Positions 20,429 through 31,572 are shown, counted from the stretch's first letter. The stretch is 64,000 nt of DNA from Nocardiopsis eucommiae (GCA_018388625.1 CP074402.1:1116001-1180000); one strand, 5' to 3'. Made by a program: numbers and translations. Notes: generated by a model not told the origin, from the letters alone.

Positions 20429-21734
20429 CGTCGCTCCTCCCCGAACCAGCTGACCGCCGGTTCCACGGCCTCTCGTGCGATGGTGCTCGACAGGATTCCC
20501 ACGACCTCCCCGCTCCGGGTCCGCACCCCGCCGCCTCCGGCGGGGCCGCACGTGTAGAGGGCGCCGACCTCCTCCTCCACGGCCTGGGCCCCGGCCCGGT
20601 CCGGGCTCAGGGCCGCGACGCGCAGCCGACACTCGAAGGGGTCCCCGCCGTCGGGCCCCGGCCCGGACCCGATCAGGTCGACCCGGCTCCGGACCCGGCC
20701 CCCAGGCGCTCGCGCACCACCTCCCCGGCGAGCCGGGCCCGCGCCACGGCACCCGGCCCCGCGTAGGAGATCTCCCCCTCGCCCCGGTACCCGGCGCGGT
20801 AGCCGACGCTGACCTTCAGCGTGTCCGGCCGGGCGAGGCCGCGCGCGCCGTCCACGAGGACGCGGTCCCCGCCCAGCTCCCGCAGGCGCACACCCGTCAT
20901 GTCCAGGGAGACGTCCGGGGTCAGGTAGGCCCGGGGGTCGGTCACCTCGTAGGTCAGCTGTTCCGTCACGGTCATGCGGTCCACCCTGCCGCCGGTCCCC
21001 GGGAGCTTGGTGACCACCGCGCGGCCCTCGTCGTCGACCTCGGCCAGCGGGAACCCCAGGTCGGCCAGGCCGGGCACCTCCTTGCGGCCCGGGTCGGCGA
21101 AGTACCCGCCCGTCACCTGGCCCGCGCACTCCAGCAGGTGGCCCACCAGCGTGCCCGCCGCCAACAGCCGGTCGTCCCCCGGGTCCCATCCCAGGTCGTG
21201 GAGGAGCGGAGCCAGGAACAGGGAGGGGTCGGCGGCCCGGCCCGCGACGACCACGTCCGCGCCGCCGCGCAGCGCGGGGAGCAGGGCTTCGGCGCCCAGG
21301 TAGGCGTTGGCCGAGACGAGCTCCCCATGGGACTCCAGCGGCTCGCCGTCCTCCCAGCACGGCGCGGACGGGTCGACGCGGTCCAGGACGTCGTCTCCGG
21401 TCACCGCGGCCACGGTGGTCGGCAGGCCCAGCGAGGCGGCCAGCGCCGCGGCCATCGCCCCGGCCGCCACGGGGTCGGCGGCGCCCGCGTTGGTGACCAG
21501 CCGCGTGCCCCGGCGGTGCAGCGGCTCCAGGAGGAGTTCGAGGCGGCGGCGGAGCATCGGGTCGTACCCCGGCCCCGACCCCTCGGAGGCGCGCAGCGAG
21601 GCGAGCGAGACCGTCCGCTCTCCCAGGCACTCCAGGACGAGCGTGTCGAGCTCGCCCCGCTCGACCAGGTCCACGGCGGGCTGGAGCCGGTCGGAGGCGA
21701 ATCCGGCGCCGCAGCCGATCCGGGTGAGGGTCAC
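20425..21734 (-). CDS. Acyclic terpene utilization AtuA-family (DUF1446) protein; one frameshift
   Basis: About 436 residues of the AtuA/DUF1446 family: IGCGAGFASDRLQPAVDLVERGELDTLVLECLGERT, TRLVTNAGAADP, GADVVVAGRAADPSLFLAPL. AtuA was named in the Pseudomonas citronellol/geranyl-CoA cluster, but its reaction is not known and many homologues sit in other acid-degradation loci. The frame ends early at 20673. One missing C in CCCCC at 20699-20703 restores ERLGGRVRSRVDLIGSGPG and continues to 20425. It is followed by the AtuA-like small subunit and preceded by a CitMHS transporter, all on the same strand. No geranyl-CoA carboxylase genes are present. Confidence 0.78.
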
Positions 21735-21791
21735 GTGGTACTCCTTCGGGTTCGTGCGGACCTCGGGTCCGCGACGTGTGCGGCCGGTCGG

Positions 21792-23147
21792 TCAGGCCGC
21801 CCACGGCGTGATGACGCCCATGGCCACGGCCGAGCCGAACACGACCAGGCTGACGAGCCAGGCCCAGGGGAACAGGAACCGGATGTGGGTGCCGATGGGG
21901 ACCCCGGAGAGGCCGACCAGCAGGTAGAAGGAACCGGTCATCGGGCTGATCGGGAAGCCGACGGTCTCCTGACCGGTGATCGAGGCCTGTGCGACGTCGA
22001 TCTGCGCGACGCCGAAGCCGTCCCCGACGGCGGCCAGCACGGGCATGACGGCGAAGTAGTAGGCGTCCGGGCCGAAGAGCAGACTCATGGGGACGGCCAG
22101 CACACCGATCAGCAGCGGCAGCCCGGGTCCGAGGAAGTCCGGCATGGCGCCGGTCATCGACACCGCCATCGCCTCGATCATGCCGCTCTCCTCCATGACG
22201 CCGAGGAAGGCACCGGCCGCCAGGAGGGTGCTGGCCATGAGGATCGCCCCGCGGGCGTGGTCGTTGATCCGCTCGGTCTGCGCCGACATCCCGGGGTAGT
22301 TGAGCGCCAGCGCGAGGACGAGGGCGATCAGGAACACCAGTTCCGGGGGCATCACCCCCGAGACGAGGGCGGCGACCGTGGCGAGGGTGAGCACGGCGTT
22401 CACCCAGTACAGGCGCGGCCGCAGGAGCTCCGGACGCTCCGACTCGTACTCCCCGGGCACCGTTCCGCCGCCCGGGGCTCCGTCACCGGCCGCACCGACC
22501 CCGGCACCGACCGGACGCCCGACGTTCGTCGAGCGCAGCCGGTTCCGCTCGCGGACACCCAGGTAGTACGCGATGAACAGGCAGGTGACCATGCCGATGA
22601 GCTGGGCCGGGATGAGCGGGGCCCACAGGTCGTTGGCCGGGATGCCGGTCGCCGTGGCCGCTCGGGCGGTGGGGCCGCCCCAGGGGACGATGTTCATGAT
22701 GCCCGCGCCGAGGCCGGTGAGCGCGGCGAGCACCACCCGGCGCATCCCGAGAGCGTCGTAGAGAGGGAGCATCGCCGGGATCGTGATGAGGAACGTGGTC
22801 GCGCCCGCGCCGTCGAGGTGGGCCACCATCGCCAGGACCACCGTGGCCACCGCGATGGTCACGGGGTTGTCACCGGCGAACCGCAGGACGCGGCGCACGA
22901 CGGGGTCGAAGAGCCCGGCGTCGCGCATCACCCCGAAGTACAGGATCGCGAAGACGAACATGGCGGTGGTGGTGGCCACCCCGGTGATGCCCGAGGTCAC
23001 GAACGCGCCGACCTCACCCGGGCCGAACCCCATCAGGAGGGCGGCGGCGACGGGCACACCCGCCAGGGCCACGACCGCGCCCACGCGGTTGGACAGCAGA
23101 AGCACGAGCACGACCGTGATCGTGGCGAATCCCATGACGGTCAACAT
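21792..23147 (-). CDS. CitMHS-family citrate/organic-acid:H+ symporter
   Basis: A 451-residue transporter with about 12 hydrophobic segments. Motifs such as MFVFAILYFGVMRDAGLFDPVVRRVLRFAGDNPVTIAVAT, VAHLDGAGATTFLITIPAMLPLYDALGM and LFGPDAYYFAVMPVLA are those of the CitMHS family, which imports metal-citrate complexes. The gene is intact. The ATG at 23147 is preferred for its GAGGAGCG upstream; an upstream in-frame start would add MSASAVGHSRPLRGALL. It heads the operon with the AtuA pair and is divergent from a LysR regulator, so all four probably serve one tricarboxylate-like substrate. Confidence 0.85.
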   Translation of the reverse strand: MLTVMGFATITVVLVLLLSNRVGAVVALAGVPVAAALLMGFGPGEVGAFVTSGITGVATTTAMFVFAILYFGVMRDAGLFDPVVRRVLRFAGDNPVTIAVATVVLAMVAHLDGAGATTFLITIPAMLPLYDALGMRRVVLAALTGLGAGIMNIVPWGGPTARAATATGIPANDLWAPLIPAQLIGMVTCLFIAYYLGVRERNRLRSTNVGRPVGAGVGAAGDGAPGGGTVPGEYESERPELLRPRLYWVNAVLTLATVAALVSGVMPPELVFLIALVLALALNYPGMSAQTERINDHARGAILMASTLLAAGAFLGVMEESGMIEAMAVSMTGAMPDFLGPGLPLLIGVLAVPMSLLFGPDAYYFAVMPVLAAVGDGFGVAQIDVAQASITGQETVGFPISPMTGSFYLLVGLSGVPIGTHIRFLFPWAWLVSLVVFGSAVAMGVITPWAA

Positions 23148-23247
23148 CAGGAGCGCTCCTCGGAGGGGACGAGAGTGACCTACGGCACTCGCGCTCATGT
23201 TTCCCTGAAGATTCCTTGAGTGTCCAGCATGAATAAAGCAAGAAGCT

Positions 23248-23262
23248 ATGCTCTCGAAGCAT
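23248..23262. promoter_or_regulatory. Palindrome overlapping the lysR start (candidate LysR autoregulatory site)
   Basis: ATGCT-CTCGA-AGCAT spans the start codon of the LysR gene. The 113-base divergent promoter also carries a second AGCAT at 23227-23231, giving AGCAT/ATGCT pairs on both sides. LysR proteins usually bind T-N11-A palindromes between divergent genes. Confidence 0.35.
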
Positions 23263-24160
23263 GGATCTGACGCTGCGGGAGTTGTCCGTCTTCGCGACCG
23301 TCGCCCGGCACGGGAGTTTCACCGCCGCCGCCGACACGCTGCACGTCGCACAGTCCTCGCTGAGCCGGACCGTGATGACGATGGAGCGGAACCTCGGCGT
23401 CCGCCTGCTCGAACGCACGACGCGGCACGTGCGGTGCACGGCGGAGGGCACCGCACTCCTCGCCGTGGCCGAGCGCCTGATCGCGGCGCACCGCGCGGAG
23501 ATGAACGGGCTCGAACGCTTCCTGCGGGGGACCCGGGGCACGGTCGTCGTGGCGACCCTGCCCTCACTCGCCGCCGCACTGCTCCCGGCCGTGATCGCTC
23601 GGTTTCGGGAGACCGCGCCCGAGATCGACGTCCACGTCCTGGACGGCATGGCGGGCAGCGCGATCGAGCGTCTGCGGGCGGGGGAGTGCGACATGGCGCT
23701 GGTGGCGGCCCCGGGACCCCAGGAGGGACTGCGGGCCCGGCCGCTGTTCCGGGACCGGTTCCTCGCGGTGGTGCCGTCCCGGCACCCGCTCGCGCGCAAC
23801 TCCGAGCTCACCTGGGCCGACCTGGCCACGGAACCGTTCATCGTGACCGGAGGGGACTCCAGCGTCCGCCCCGTCACGGACGCGGCCTTCCGGAGCGCGG
23901 GGCTCCGACCGGCGCGCACCATCGAGGCGGGCAACATCTCCACCATCGGAGGCCTGCTCTCCGCGGGCCTCGGGGTCGCGGCGCTCCCCGCGCTGTCCCG
24001 GATCCTCATGAGCTTCGCCGACCACGCCTGCCGACCGCTCGGTGGGCCCGCCGTCGAACGGCGGGTCGACGTGATCGTCCACGGGGAGCGGCGCATGGCA
24101 CCGGCGGCCGAGGCCTTCCTGGCCCTCCTCCTGTCGATGCGCGAGGAGGGCCACCCCTTC
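23261..24160 (+). CDS. LysR-family transcriptional regulator (3' end uncertain)
   Basis: A LysR regulator with an N-terminal helix-turn-helix (LRELSVFATVARHGSFTAAADTLHVAQSSLSRTVMTMERNLGVRLLERT) and a substrate-binding domain ending near LALLLSMREEGHPF at about residue 300. Literally the frame stays open to 24991, antisense across gabT, which is not credible. A hairpin, GGCCACCCC with GGGGTGGCC at 24151-24177, looks like its terminator, so the true stop should be close to 24160 and a sequence error is likely there. The end coordinate is approximate. It is divergent from the CitMHS-AtuA operon and probably controls it. Confidence 0.78.
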
Positions 24161-24229
24161 CGGAGGGGGTGGCCTGGGTGCGGGACACCCCTGACCGCCG
24201 GTGCGGCGCGAGCCGCTCCCGTCGACCTC

Positions 24230-25563
24230 CTACAGCCCGGCCAGGGCCTCCTCCAGGATGTCCAGGCCCTCGCGGAGCAGGTCGTCCCCGATGACCAGCG
24301 GCGGCAGCATCCGGATCACGTTGCCGTAGGTGCCCGCGCTGAGCAGGACCAGACCCCGGGAGTGGCAGTGCGCCAGCACCTGGGCCACCGCCTCGGGGGC
24401 GGGCTCCTTGCCGTCCTTGACCAGCTCGATGGCGACCATCGCGCCCCGGCCGCGCACGTCCCCCACGACGTCGAAACGGTCCGCGAGGCTGTGCAGGCGG
24501 TCCAGCATGAGCGCGCCGACCTCGCGGGCGCGGCCGGTGAGGTCCTCCGTCTCGATGACCTCCAGCGAGGCCAGGGCGGCGGCACACGCCGCCGGGTTGC
24601 CGCCGTAGGTGCCGCCCAGACCGCCGCCGTGCACGGCGTCCATGAGCTCGGCGCGGCCGGTCACCGCCGCCAGCGGCAGACCGCCCGCGATGCCCTTGGC
24701 CGTGGCGATCAGGTCCGGGACGATCCCCTCGTGGTCACAGGCGAACATGTCGCCGGTGCGCGCGAAGCCGGTCTGCACCTCGTCGGCGACGAACACGATC
24801 CCGTTGGCGCGGCAGAACTCGACCATCGCGGGCAGGAACCCGGGGGCGGGCTCGATGAAGCCCCCTCGCCCTGGATGGGCTCGATGACCATCGCGGCCAC
24901 GTTCTCGGCGCCGACCTGCTTGACGATCTGGTCGATCGCGGCGGCCGCCGCCTCGGGGCCGCAGTTCTCCGGACCGGTCGGCCAGCGGTAGGCGTAGGCC
25001 ATCGGCACGCGGTGGATCTCTCCCGCGAACGGTCCGAAGCCCTGCTTGTACGGCATGTTCTTCGCGGTCAGGCCCATGGTGAGGTTGGTGCGGCCGTGGT
25101 AGGCGTGGTCGAACACCACGACGGCCTGCCGTCCGGTAGCGCTGCGGGCGATCTTGACCGCGTTCTCCACGGCCTCCGCGCCCGAGTTCAGCAGGAGGGA
25201 CCGCTTCTCGTGGTCGCCCGGGGTGACCCGGTTGAGCGCCTCGCAGACCTCCACGTAGGCCTCGTACGGGTTGACCATGAAACAGGTGTGGGTGAAGCGG
25301 CCGAGCTGCTCGGCGGCGCGCGCGACCACGCGCGCGTCGGCGTTGCCGACGTTGGTCACCGCGATCCCGGAGCCGAAGTCGATCAGCGCGTTGCCGTCGA
25401 CGTCCTCGACGATGCCGCCGCCCGCGCGCTCCACGTACACGGGCAGGACGCTGCCCACGCCCTGGGCGACGGCGGCCGAACGGCGCTTCTGGATCTCGCG
25501 GGACCGGGGGCCGGGGATCTCGGTGACGATCCTGCGGGACTGGGCGACCTCGGTCGGTTCCAT
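24230..25563 (-). CDS. gabT: 4-aminobutyrate--2-oxoglutarate transaminase; one frameshift
   Basis: A class III PLP transaminase, 444 residues after repair. Typical GabT stretches are VYVERAGGGIVEDVDGNALIDFGSGIAVTNVGN, LLLNSGAEAVENAVKIAR, FDHAYHGRTNLTMGLTAK, the Asp loop FVADEVQTGFARTGDMFA and the PLP lysine in ATAKGIAGGLPL. It converts GABA to succinate semialdehyde. One C is missing from CCCCC at 24861-24865; with it, IEPIQGEG joins GFIEPAPGFLPAMV. The ATG is at 25563. It is divergent from a second PucR-type regulator. No gabD is seen in the window; the mmsA product acts on a related semialdehyde. Confidence 0.92.
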
Positions 25564-25718
25564 GCGGCTGCCTCCTTGTGCGGTGCGACGGTGCGGACGA
25601 GCACGACACTAGATCGCGTCGAACCGGACACCCATGGACACAGTGGATAATCAGGTGAGCGTCCTGTGCCATTGCGTCAGGGACGGGGCCGCCTGGGAGA
25701 GAGCTACGGGGAGACCGG

Positions 25719-27163
25719 ATGCCGCCGACACTGGGGTCGCTGTTGCGCACGCCGAGCCTGCGCCTGCGCCTGCTCACCGGCCAGGACCGCACGCACCGCC
25801 AGGTGGAGTGGGTCGCGGTCAGCGAGCTGGCCGACCCCACCCCCTACCTCGCCGGGGAGAGCTCGTGCTCACCACCGGAGTGCGGTGGGTGGACCGGTTC
25901 CCCGACCTGCGCGACTACGTGCGCCGCCTGGCCGAACGCGACATCGCGGGGATCGGGTTCGGCGCCGCCGTCAACTTCGACCACACCCCCGAGGAGCTCG
26001 TCGCCGCCGCCGAGGAGTTCGGGGTGGCCCTGCTGGAGGTCCACCGCCTGACCCCGTTCATGGCGGTCGGCAAGGAGGTCTCCCGGCTGCTCGCCCAGGA
26101 GGAATACGAGGGACTCAACCGTGCCTTCGCCGCCCAGCGCGCACTCACCCGGGCCGCGCTGACCGGCGCCCCCGCCGTGGTGGAGCGGCTCGCCCGCGAA
26201 CTCGGCGGCTGGGTGCTGCTGCTGTCCCCGGACGGAGCGGTCCGGCACGCGGCTCCGGCGTCGGCCGCCGCCCGCGCCCCCGGCCTGGCCGACGAGCTCG
26301 CCCGGCTGCGCGGAGCGGGGCCCCGGGCCAGCGTCTCGGTGGCCTCGGAGGGCGACCGCGTCTCCGTGCAGCCCCTGGCCACGAGCGGCCGGGCGCGGGG
26401 GTTCCTGGCCGTCGGCGGGGTCCGGGTGTCCGGTTCCGACGACCGCACCCTGGTCAACGCGGCGGTCTCCCTGCTCTCCCTCGAACTCGAACGCCCCACG
26501 CCCGGGGCGGGCACCGGGGCGGGCGTGCTCACGGCCCTGCTCGGCGGAGCCCTCGACCCCGCCCACCCGGGCGCCGCCGACCTGCGGTCGGTCCTGCCCG
26601 CCGCACCCGTGGTGGTGGCCGTCGGGACGGCCGTACCGGGCGGACCCCGCCCCGAGGGCCTCCTCGTGGCCGAGCACGAGGGCCGCACGGCCGTGCTGGC
26701 CGCCGCGGGCACCGAGGCGGCCGTGTTCGGCGAGGTCCTGACCGGGCCGGTCGGGGTGAGCGCCCCGGTCGACTACCCGGACCTGGCCGCCGCCCGCTCC
26801 CAGGCCGAGCGGGCACTGACCGCCGCCGAGGAGGAGGGACGCGAGCTCCAGCACTTCGACCAGCTCCCGGGCGGACTGCTCGGTCTGCTGGACACCTCCG
26901 CCGGGGCCCGGCTGGCCGACGAGCTGCTCGCCCCGATCGACGAGCAGCGGGCCGCGCCCGAACTCCTCGCCTCGCTGCGCGCCTACCTGGCCGCCTCCGG
27001 CCGCTGGGACACCGCCGCCGAACAGCTGGGAGTGCACCGGCACACCCTGCGCTACCGGATGCGGCGCATCCGGGAACTGCTCCCCGGCGACCTGGACGAC
27101 CCCGACCACCGCACCGAACTGTGGATCGCGCTGCGTGTCCGCGAGGGCCGGACGTCCCGCTGA
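25719..27163 (+). CDS. PucR-type regulator divergent from gabT; one frameshift
   Basis: About 481 residues. The N-terminal PucR domain starts MPPTLGSLLRTPSLRLRLLTGQDRTHRQVEWVAVSELADPTPYL (ATG 25719) and, after one missing G in GGGG at 25854-25857, continues as AGGELVLTTGVRWVDRFPDLRDYV. The C-terminal PucR-type helix-turn-helix is LRAYLAASGRWDTAAEQLGVHRHTLRYRMRRIRELL. Position and family suggest an activator of gabT, as for PucR-type regulators (GabR/PucR) of GABA genes in other bacteria. The gene is the counterpart of the PucR at 17894. Confidence 0.85.
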
Positions 27164-27302
27164 GCCGTGCCGGAGCGGGGCCCGGGAAAGCGCCACCGGT
27201 TCCGGCGTTCGCCGGGTGGGGGCGCGGAAAATGCACCACAATGGCCACGATAGCTGGGGGTAGTCATCTGATCACGTGTGGTCGGGTGGTCAGGAGGGCG
27301 TC

Positions 27303-30300
27303 GTGAGGTCACTACGGGACGACGAGCAGATCGGCGGTCTCGGGTCCTACCCGACCACGGACGGACGGGTCACGGTCCGCGAGCGGAGGGCCGCGGGATC
27401 CGGTGCGGGGTCGGTGCGCTGGAAGGCGCCGGTGGACCGGGGCGGGATCCGCTCCTTCCTGGCCTACCTGCGGGCCTGCCTGCGCCGCGAGTCGGTGCTC
27501 ACCCACGTGGTGCGCGCCGAGCGTCTGGACACCGACACCTGCGCCTGCCTGCCAGCCGGCCCGGAACTGCTGTTCAGCGGAGCCAGGGACACGTTGCCCG
27601 CACACCCCGAGAGCGCCCGGGTGACCCGCCTCGCCGTGCGGCACGGTCAGGCGCTGCGCTACGGCTACCCCCTGGTGATCCTCGGGGAGGGCGCCGACCG
27701 TGTGGCCCTGCCCCTGCTCACCGTGGACGTCCGGGCCGTGGACGAACCCCGGGCGGTGGGTCCGACCGGCCTCCCGGGCAACGGCCCGGGTCCGCTGGTG
27801 CGTGCCGTGGGCAGGCCCGACGTCAACACCGCCCTCCTCGCCCGGCTCGGCGTCACCGACCCCGAGGACCTCTTCGAGCTGCGCGCCCGTCTCCGTTCCG
27901 GGGCCCCCGATCCCGCCCACCGGCCCGCCGCCGTCGCGGACCTCGCCACCAAGGTGCGCACCCTGCTCACCCGGCTGGAGATCGAACGGGTCGACGACAT
28001 CGCCCCGCTCGGCACCCGGGGCAGGCCCCATCCGCTTGTCTCGGGAGCGCACAACACGGCCGTGCTCTTCCGTGCCGGTCCCTCGGCGACGGGCGACGGA
28101 GAGGCGTCCGAAGGGGTCTCCGAGGGGTGGAGGGGGTCCTCGCGGACCTCGACCCCACCGACCACCACGGACTCGACCCGGGCGCCATCGTCGGCACCGC
28201 GCTGGAGTCCCTGCTCGGCAGCGCCGCCCACGCGGCACCCACCGCCCGGGCCACGGACCCCACCGGGGCCCGAGCGGTTCCCGAGACGCTCCACGGCCCC
28301 CGCGCCCACCGCCGGGATCCACGGGACCGTGACCACAACCCCCGCCGGTCCCGGTCTCGGCCACCGACCTCAGCCAGTCCCAGTACGCGGTCCTGAGCGC
28401 CGCCATGCGCGAACAGCTCACCGCCGTGGCCGCCCCTCCCGGCAGCGGCGTCCACGACCTGGTCGACGCTCTGGTGCGCACCGCCGTCGCCTGCGGCCAG
28501 CGGGTCCTGGTGTGCGGTCGGACCGAGGCCGACCTCGACGCCGTCCTGACCCGCGCCGACACCGCCCCCGCGCATCCGGTGGTCCGCGTCGGCGGCACCG
28601 GTGAACGCACCGCAGAACAGCGCCAGCTCACCCGCCTGCTCGCCCGCCACGCACAGCCGGCACCCGCCGCAGGGCCGCAGCCCGCGGGGAGGAGGGCGCC
28701 AGCCACCGGGACGACCTGGTCGCCTCGTGGAACCGCGTCCGCCGGGTCTGGGCGACCATGGACACGCTGGCCGCGGACGGTCACGTCCTGGCCCGCCTGG
28801 CCGAGGAGCGCGGTCGCAGCATCGCCCGGGGCTGGGCCCCCGACACCCTCTTCACCCCCGACACGGCGGCCCCGAGTACTGGCTGCACCGGGCCGAACGC
28901 GCGGCCGGTCGCGGTCTGGGCGGCTTCCACCACCGTGCCGCCGTCCGCCGCGAACTCGGTGTGGCCACCGACCCCGAGGGGCTCGACCAGCTCCGCGCCG
29001 TGGCCCGGCTGGAGAGCCGGTGGCGCGAGGCCGTGGACCGCCGAACCCGCTGCGCGCCCCTGGACGAACTCAGCGAGGAGCTGGCCGACGCCTGGGCCCG
29101 GCACCGCCGGGCCAGCGCCGCCTGTCTGTCCGCCGTCACCGGTTCCCGCCTCCGGCGTGGCCGCACCTCCATCGAGAACCGTGTGGAGGCACTCAACTGG
29201 AACCACGACGGGAGCTGGCCCGGCCCGGCCGCCCACCTTCTCGACACCCTGCCCGTGTGGGCCTGCCGCACCGACCAGGCCCGTGCCCTGCCCCCGGAGG
29301 CCGGGATGTTCGACCTGGTGGTCGTGGTGGGAGCGGAGCGGACCAGGGTCAGCGAACTCCTGCCGGTGCTCTACCGGGCCGGTCGCGCGGTCGTCGCGGG
29401 GGACCCGGCCCACCCGGGCCCGGCCAGCGTGCTGGAGCCGGAGGAGGAGCGGCGGGCCCTGGCGACGGCCGGGCTGGTCGCGGACCAGCTGGACGATCGC
29501 GCGCTGCGGCACGGAGCGGGCTCGGCGCTGCGGGCGGTGCGCGCGGCGACTCCGACGACGCTCTGGCTGGACGAACACGACGGCGCCCCCGAGGACCTGG
29601 CCGCGTCCGCCTCCCGGCACTGCTACGGCGGGCGGCTCGTGGTGGCGGGGCCGCCCCGGGGCGGGCCGGGCCCCGCCTTCGAGTGGCGCGACGTCGCGGG
29701 GAGTGCGAGGCGGCGCCCGGTTCCTCCTACGTCAACCGGGAGGAGGCCTACCGGGTGGCCGTGGTGGTGGCCGAGCTCGACCGGGAGCTGCCCGAGGCCA
29801 CGGACCTCGCGGTGGTGGCCCCGCTGCAACCACAGGTGGCACTGCTCCGCAGGCTGCTGCGCCAACGCCACCTGCGCCGCCGGGTCCGGGTGGGCGGGGC
29901 CGACCTGCTGGACTCCGACGCCGCCCGCGCCGACGTCACCGTGCTCTCCCCGATGCTCGCCGCGGACGCCCCGGCCATCGCGGAGCGGCGGGTGCGCACG
30001 ATGACCCACCTGTGGTCGTCGCTGCTCACCCGGACCCGCGAACGCCTCGTGGTGGTGGGCGACCGGGACCACTGGTCCGGCGGGGACGGCCCGCTCGGCG
30101 ACCTCCTCGGAGGAGGCCCCGGGCCCGCCGCCACCCCGGCCCGCCTCGCCCTGGTCGACGCCCTGCGCACGGCCGGGACCGGCGTGGAGGTGGACCGCCG
30201 TGTCGACGGGTGGACAGCCGACCTCGTGGTCGGCTACGGCGCCCGGCGCGTGCTCCTGCTGCTCGACGGAGAGCCCGACGGCCCCGCCCTGCGCCGCCTG

Positions 30301-30416
30301 CTCGCCCGGGGGAACGCGCTCAACGGGGCCACGGACGACCTCGTGGTGGTGGTGCCCGCCTGGCGCTGCCTGACCGACCCCGGACGCTGGTGGAGGAGAT
30401 CCTGTCCGCCTGCTGA
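27303..30416 (+). CDS. Large SF1-helicase-like protein with degenerate Walker motifs; six frameshifts
   Basis: About 1039 residues after repair at 28124-28127, 28339-28343, 28686-28689, 28870-28873, 29698-29701 and 30378-30381, each a missing G or C. The layout resembles AAA_11/AAA_12 (UPF1-like SF1) proteins. LSQSQYAVLSAAMREQLTAVAAPPGSG sits where the Q motif and P-loop fall. MFDLVVVVGAERTRVSELLPVLYRAGRAVVAGDPAHPGPASV sits at the Walker B and motif III position, and MTHLWSSLLTRTRERLVVVGDRDHW at the C-terminal motif VI region. The P-loop reads APPGSGVH, not GPPGTGKT, and Walker B lacks DE, so ATP hydrolysis looks unlikely. The GTG start at 27303 follows AGGAGGG. A Nei-type glycosylase follows 78 bases downstream. 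The function is unknown. Confidence 0.65.
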
Positions 30417-30494
30417 TGCCGCCGCCCCGGTCGGGGGCGCGGGCCCGCGCCCTATCCTGGAGCGAAGGACACATGCTCACAGAAGGGGACACGG

Positions 30495-31373
30495 GTGCCT
30501 GAGGGTCACACGCTGCACCGGCTGGCCGCACACTTCGAGAAGGCCTTCGGCGGTGGGACGGTGAGGGCCAGCAGCCCCCAGGGGCGCTTCGTCGAGGGCG
30601 CGGCGCGGATCGACGGCCGGGTCCTCACCGAGAGCGAGGCGCACGGAAAGCACCTGTTCCTGGGCTTCGACTCCGGAGAGTGGCTCCGTGTCCACCTGGG
30701 CCTCTACGGTGCCTGGTCCTTCGGCGACGCCGACGGCGAGCGCCACCTGGGCGCGCCCCGCGCCGAGGGAACCGCCCGCCTCGACCTGCGGCGCGATCCG
30801 GACGGCCACGTGGTCCCGCCGGAGCCGGTGGGCGCCGTCCGCGCGCGCCTGGTCAACTCCTCGGGCTGGGCGGACCTGCGCGGCGCCTCGGCGTGTGAGG
30901 TCATCACGGTGGAGGAGAAGCACGCCGTCCAGGACCGGCTCGGTCCGGACCCGCTGCGCCCCGACGCCGACCCCGAACGGGCCTGGCGCGTGGTGAGCCG
31001 GTCCCGCAGCAGCCTCGCGGTGCTCCTCATGCGCCAGGACGTCATCGCGGGCATCGGCAACATCTACCGGGCCGAGTCCCTCTTCCGCGCGGGGCTCGAC
31101 CCCCTCACCCCCGGTCGTGAGCTCACCAGGGAGCGGTGGGAGGCCCTGTGGGACGACCTCGCCGCGCTCCTGCGGGACGGCGTCCGGGACGGGTACATCA
31201 TCACCACGCGGCCGGAGGACCGGCCCGACCCCGAGGCGCTCCCGGTGCCCCGGCCCGACACGCTCTACGTCTGCTACCGGACCGGGGACCCCTGCCGCGT
31301 GTGCTCGTCGCCGGTCTCCGCCACCGAGCTGTCCGGGCGCACCCTGTACTGGTGCCCCGGCTGCCAGAGGTAG
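30495..31373 (+). CDS. Fpg/Nei-family DNA glycosylase (endonuclease VIII-like)
   Basis: A 292-residue base-excision enzyme. It starts (GTG 30495) with PEGHTLHRLA, so P2 and E3 are the catalytic pair after Met removal. The H2TH region contains SSLAVLLMRQDVIAGIGNIYRAESLFRAGLDP, and a C-terminal zinc finger has CRVCSSPV and YWCPGCQR. This matches the actinobacterial Nei2-type lineage, which removes oxidised bases and cleaves AP sites. GAAGGGGAC precedes the start. The gene is intact. Confidence 0.88.
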   Translation: MPEGHTLHRLAAHFEKAFGGGTVRASSPQGRFVEGAARIDGRVLTESEAHGKHLFLGFDSGEWLRVHLGLYGAWSFGDADGERHLGAPRAEGTARLDLRRDPDGHVVPPEPVGAVRARLVNSSGWADLRGASACEVITVEEKHAVQDRLGPDPLRPDADPERAWRVVSRSRSSLAVLLMRQDVIAGIGNIYRAESLFRAGLDPLTPGRELTRERWEALWDDLAALLRDGVRDGYIITTRPEDRPDPEALPVPRPDTLYVCYRTGDPCRVCSSPVSATELSGRTLYWCPGCQR

Positions 31374-31490
31374 CCGCGGCCCCGGCCTTCCCGCTCCCGC
31401 ACGTCCCGCCCCGCGCCCCGCACCCGCGCCGCCGCTCCGAAAACTCCTGGGGTGCCCGGTACCCCGGTGGGTACAATCCCGTGTCGATCG

Positions 31491-31505
31491 CTTAACCGGT
31501 TCAGC
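31491..31505. promoter_or_regulatory. LacI-type operator upstream of the lacI gene
   Basis: CTTAACCGGTTCAGC contains the near-palindrome TTAACCGGTTCA, with the central CCGG typical of LacI-family sites. It lies 68 bases before the regulator start. A 14/15 match recurs upstream of the transporter operon at 32685-32699, so the regulator at 31573 is the likely binder of both. Confidence 0.6.
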
Positions 31506-31572
31506 GAACCCGGTGCTCGGCACCCCGGTCCACGACCGGGGTCGGGAGGAGAGAGGACGTGAGGGAGGCACT

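Noticed and set aside
20475..23219. Open frame of 914 codons on the plus strand
   Set aside because: It is fully antisense to the AtuA pair and the CitMHS transporter, which have strong family matches.
24230..24991. LysR protein extended antisense over gabT
   Set aside because: Family length is about 300 residues, a hairpin terminator lies at the expected end, and the extension has no homology pattern.
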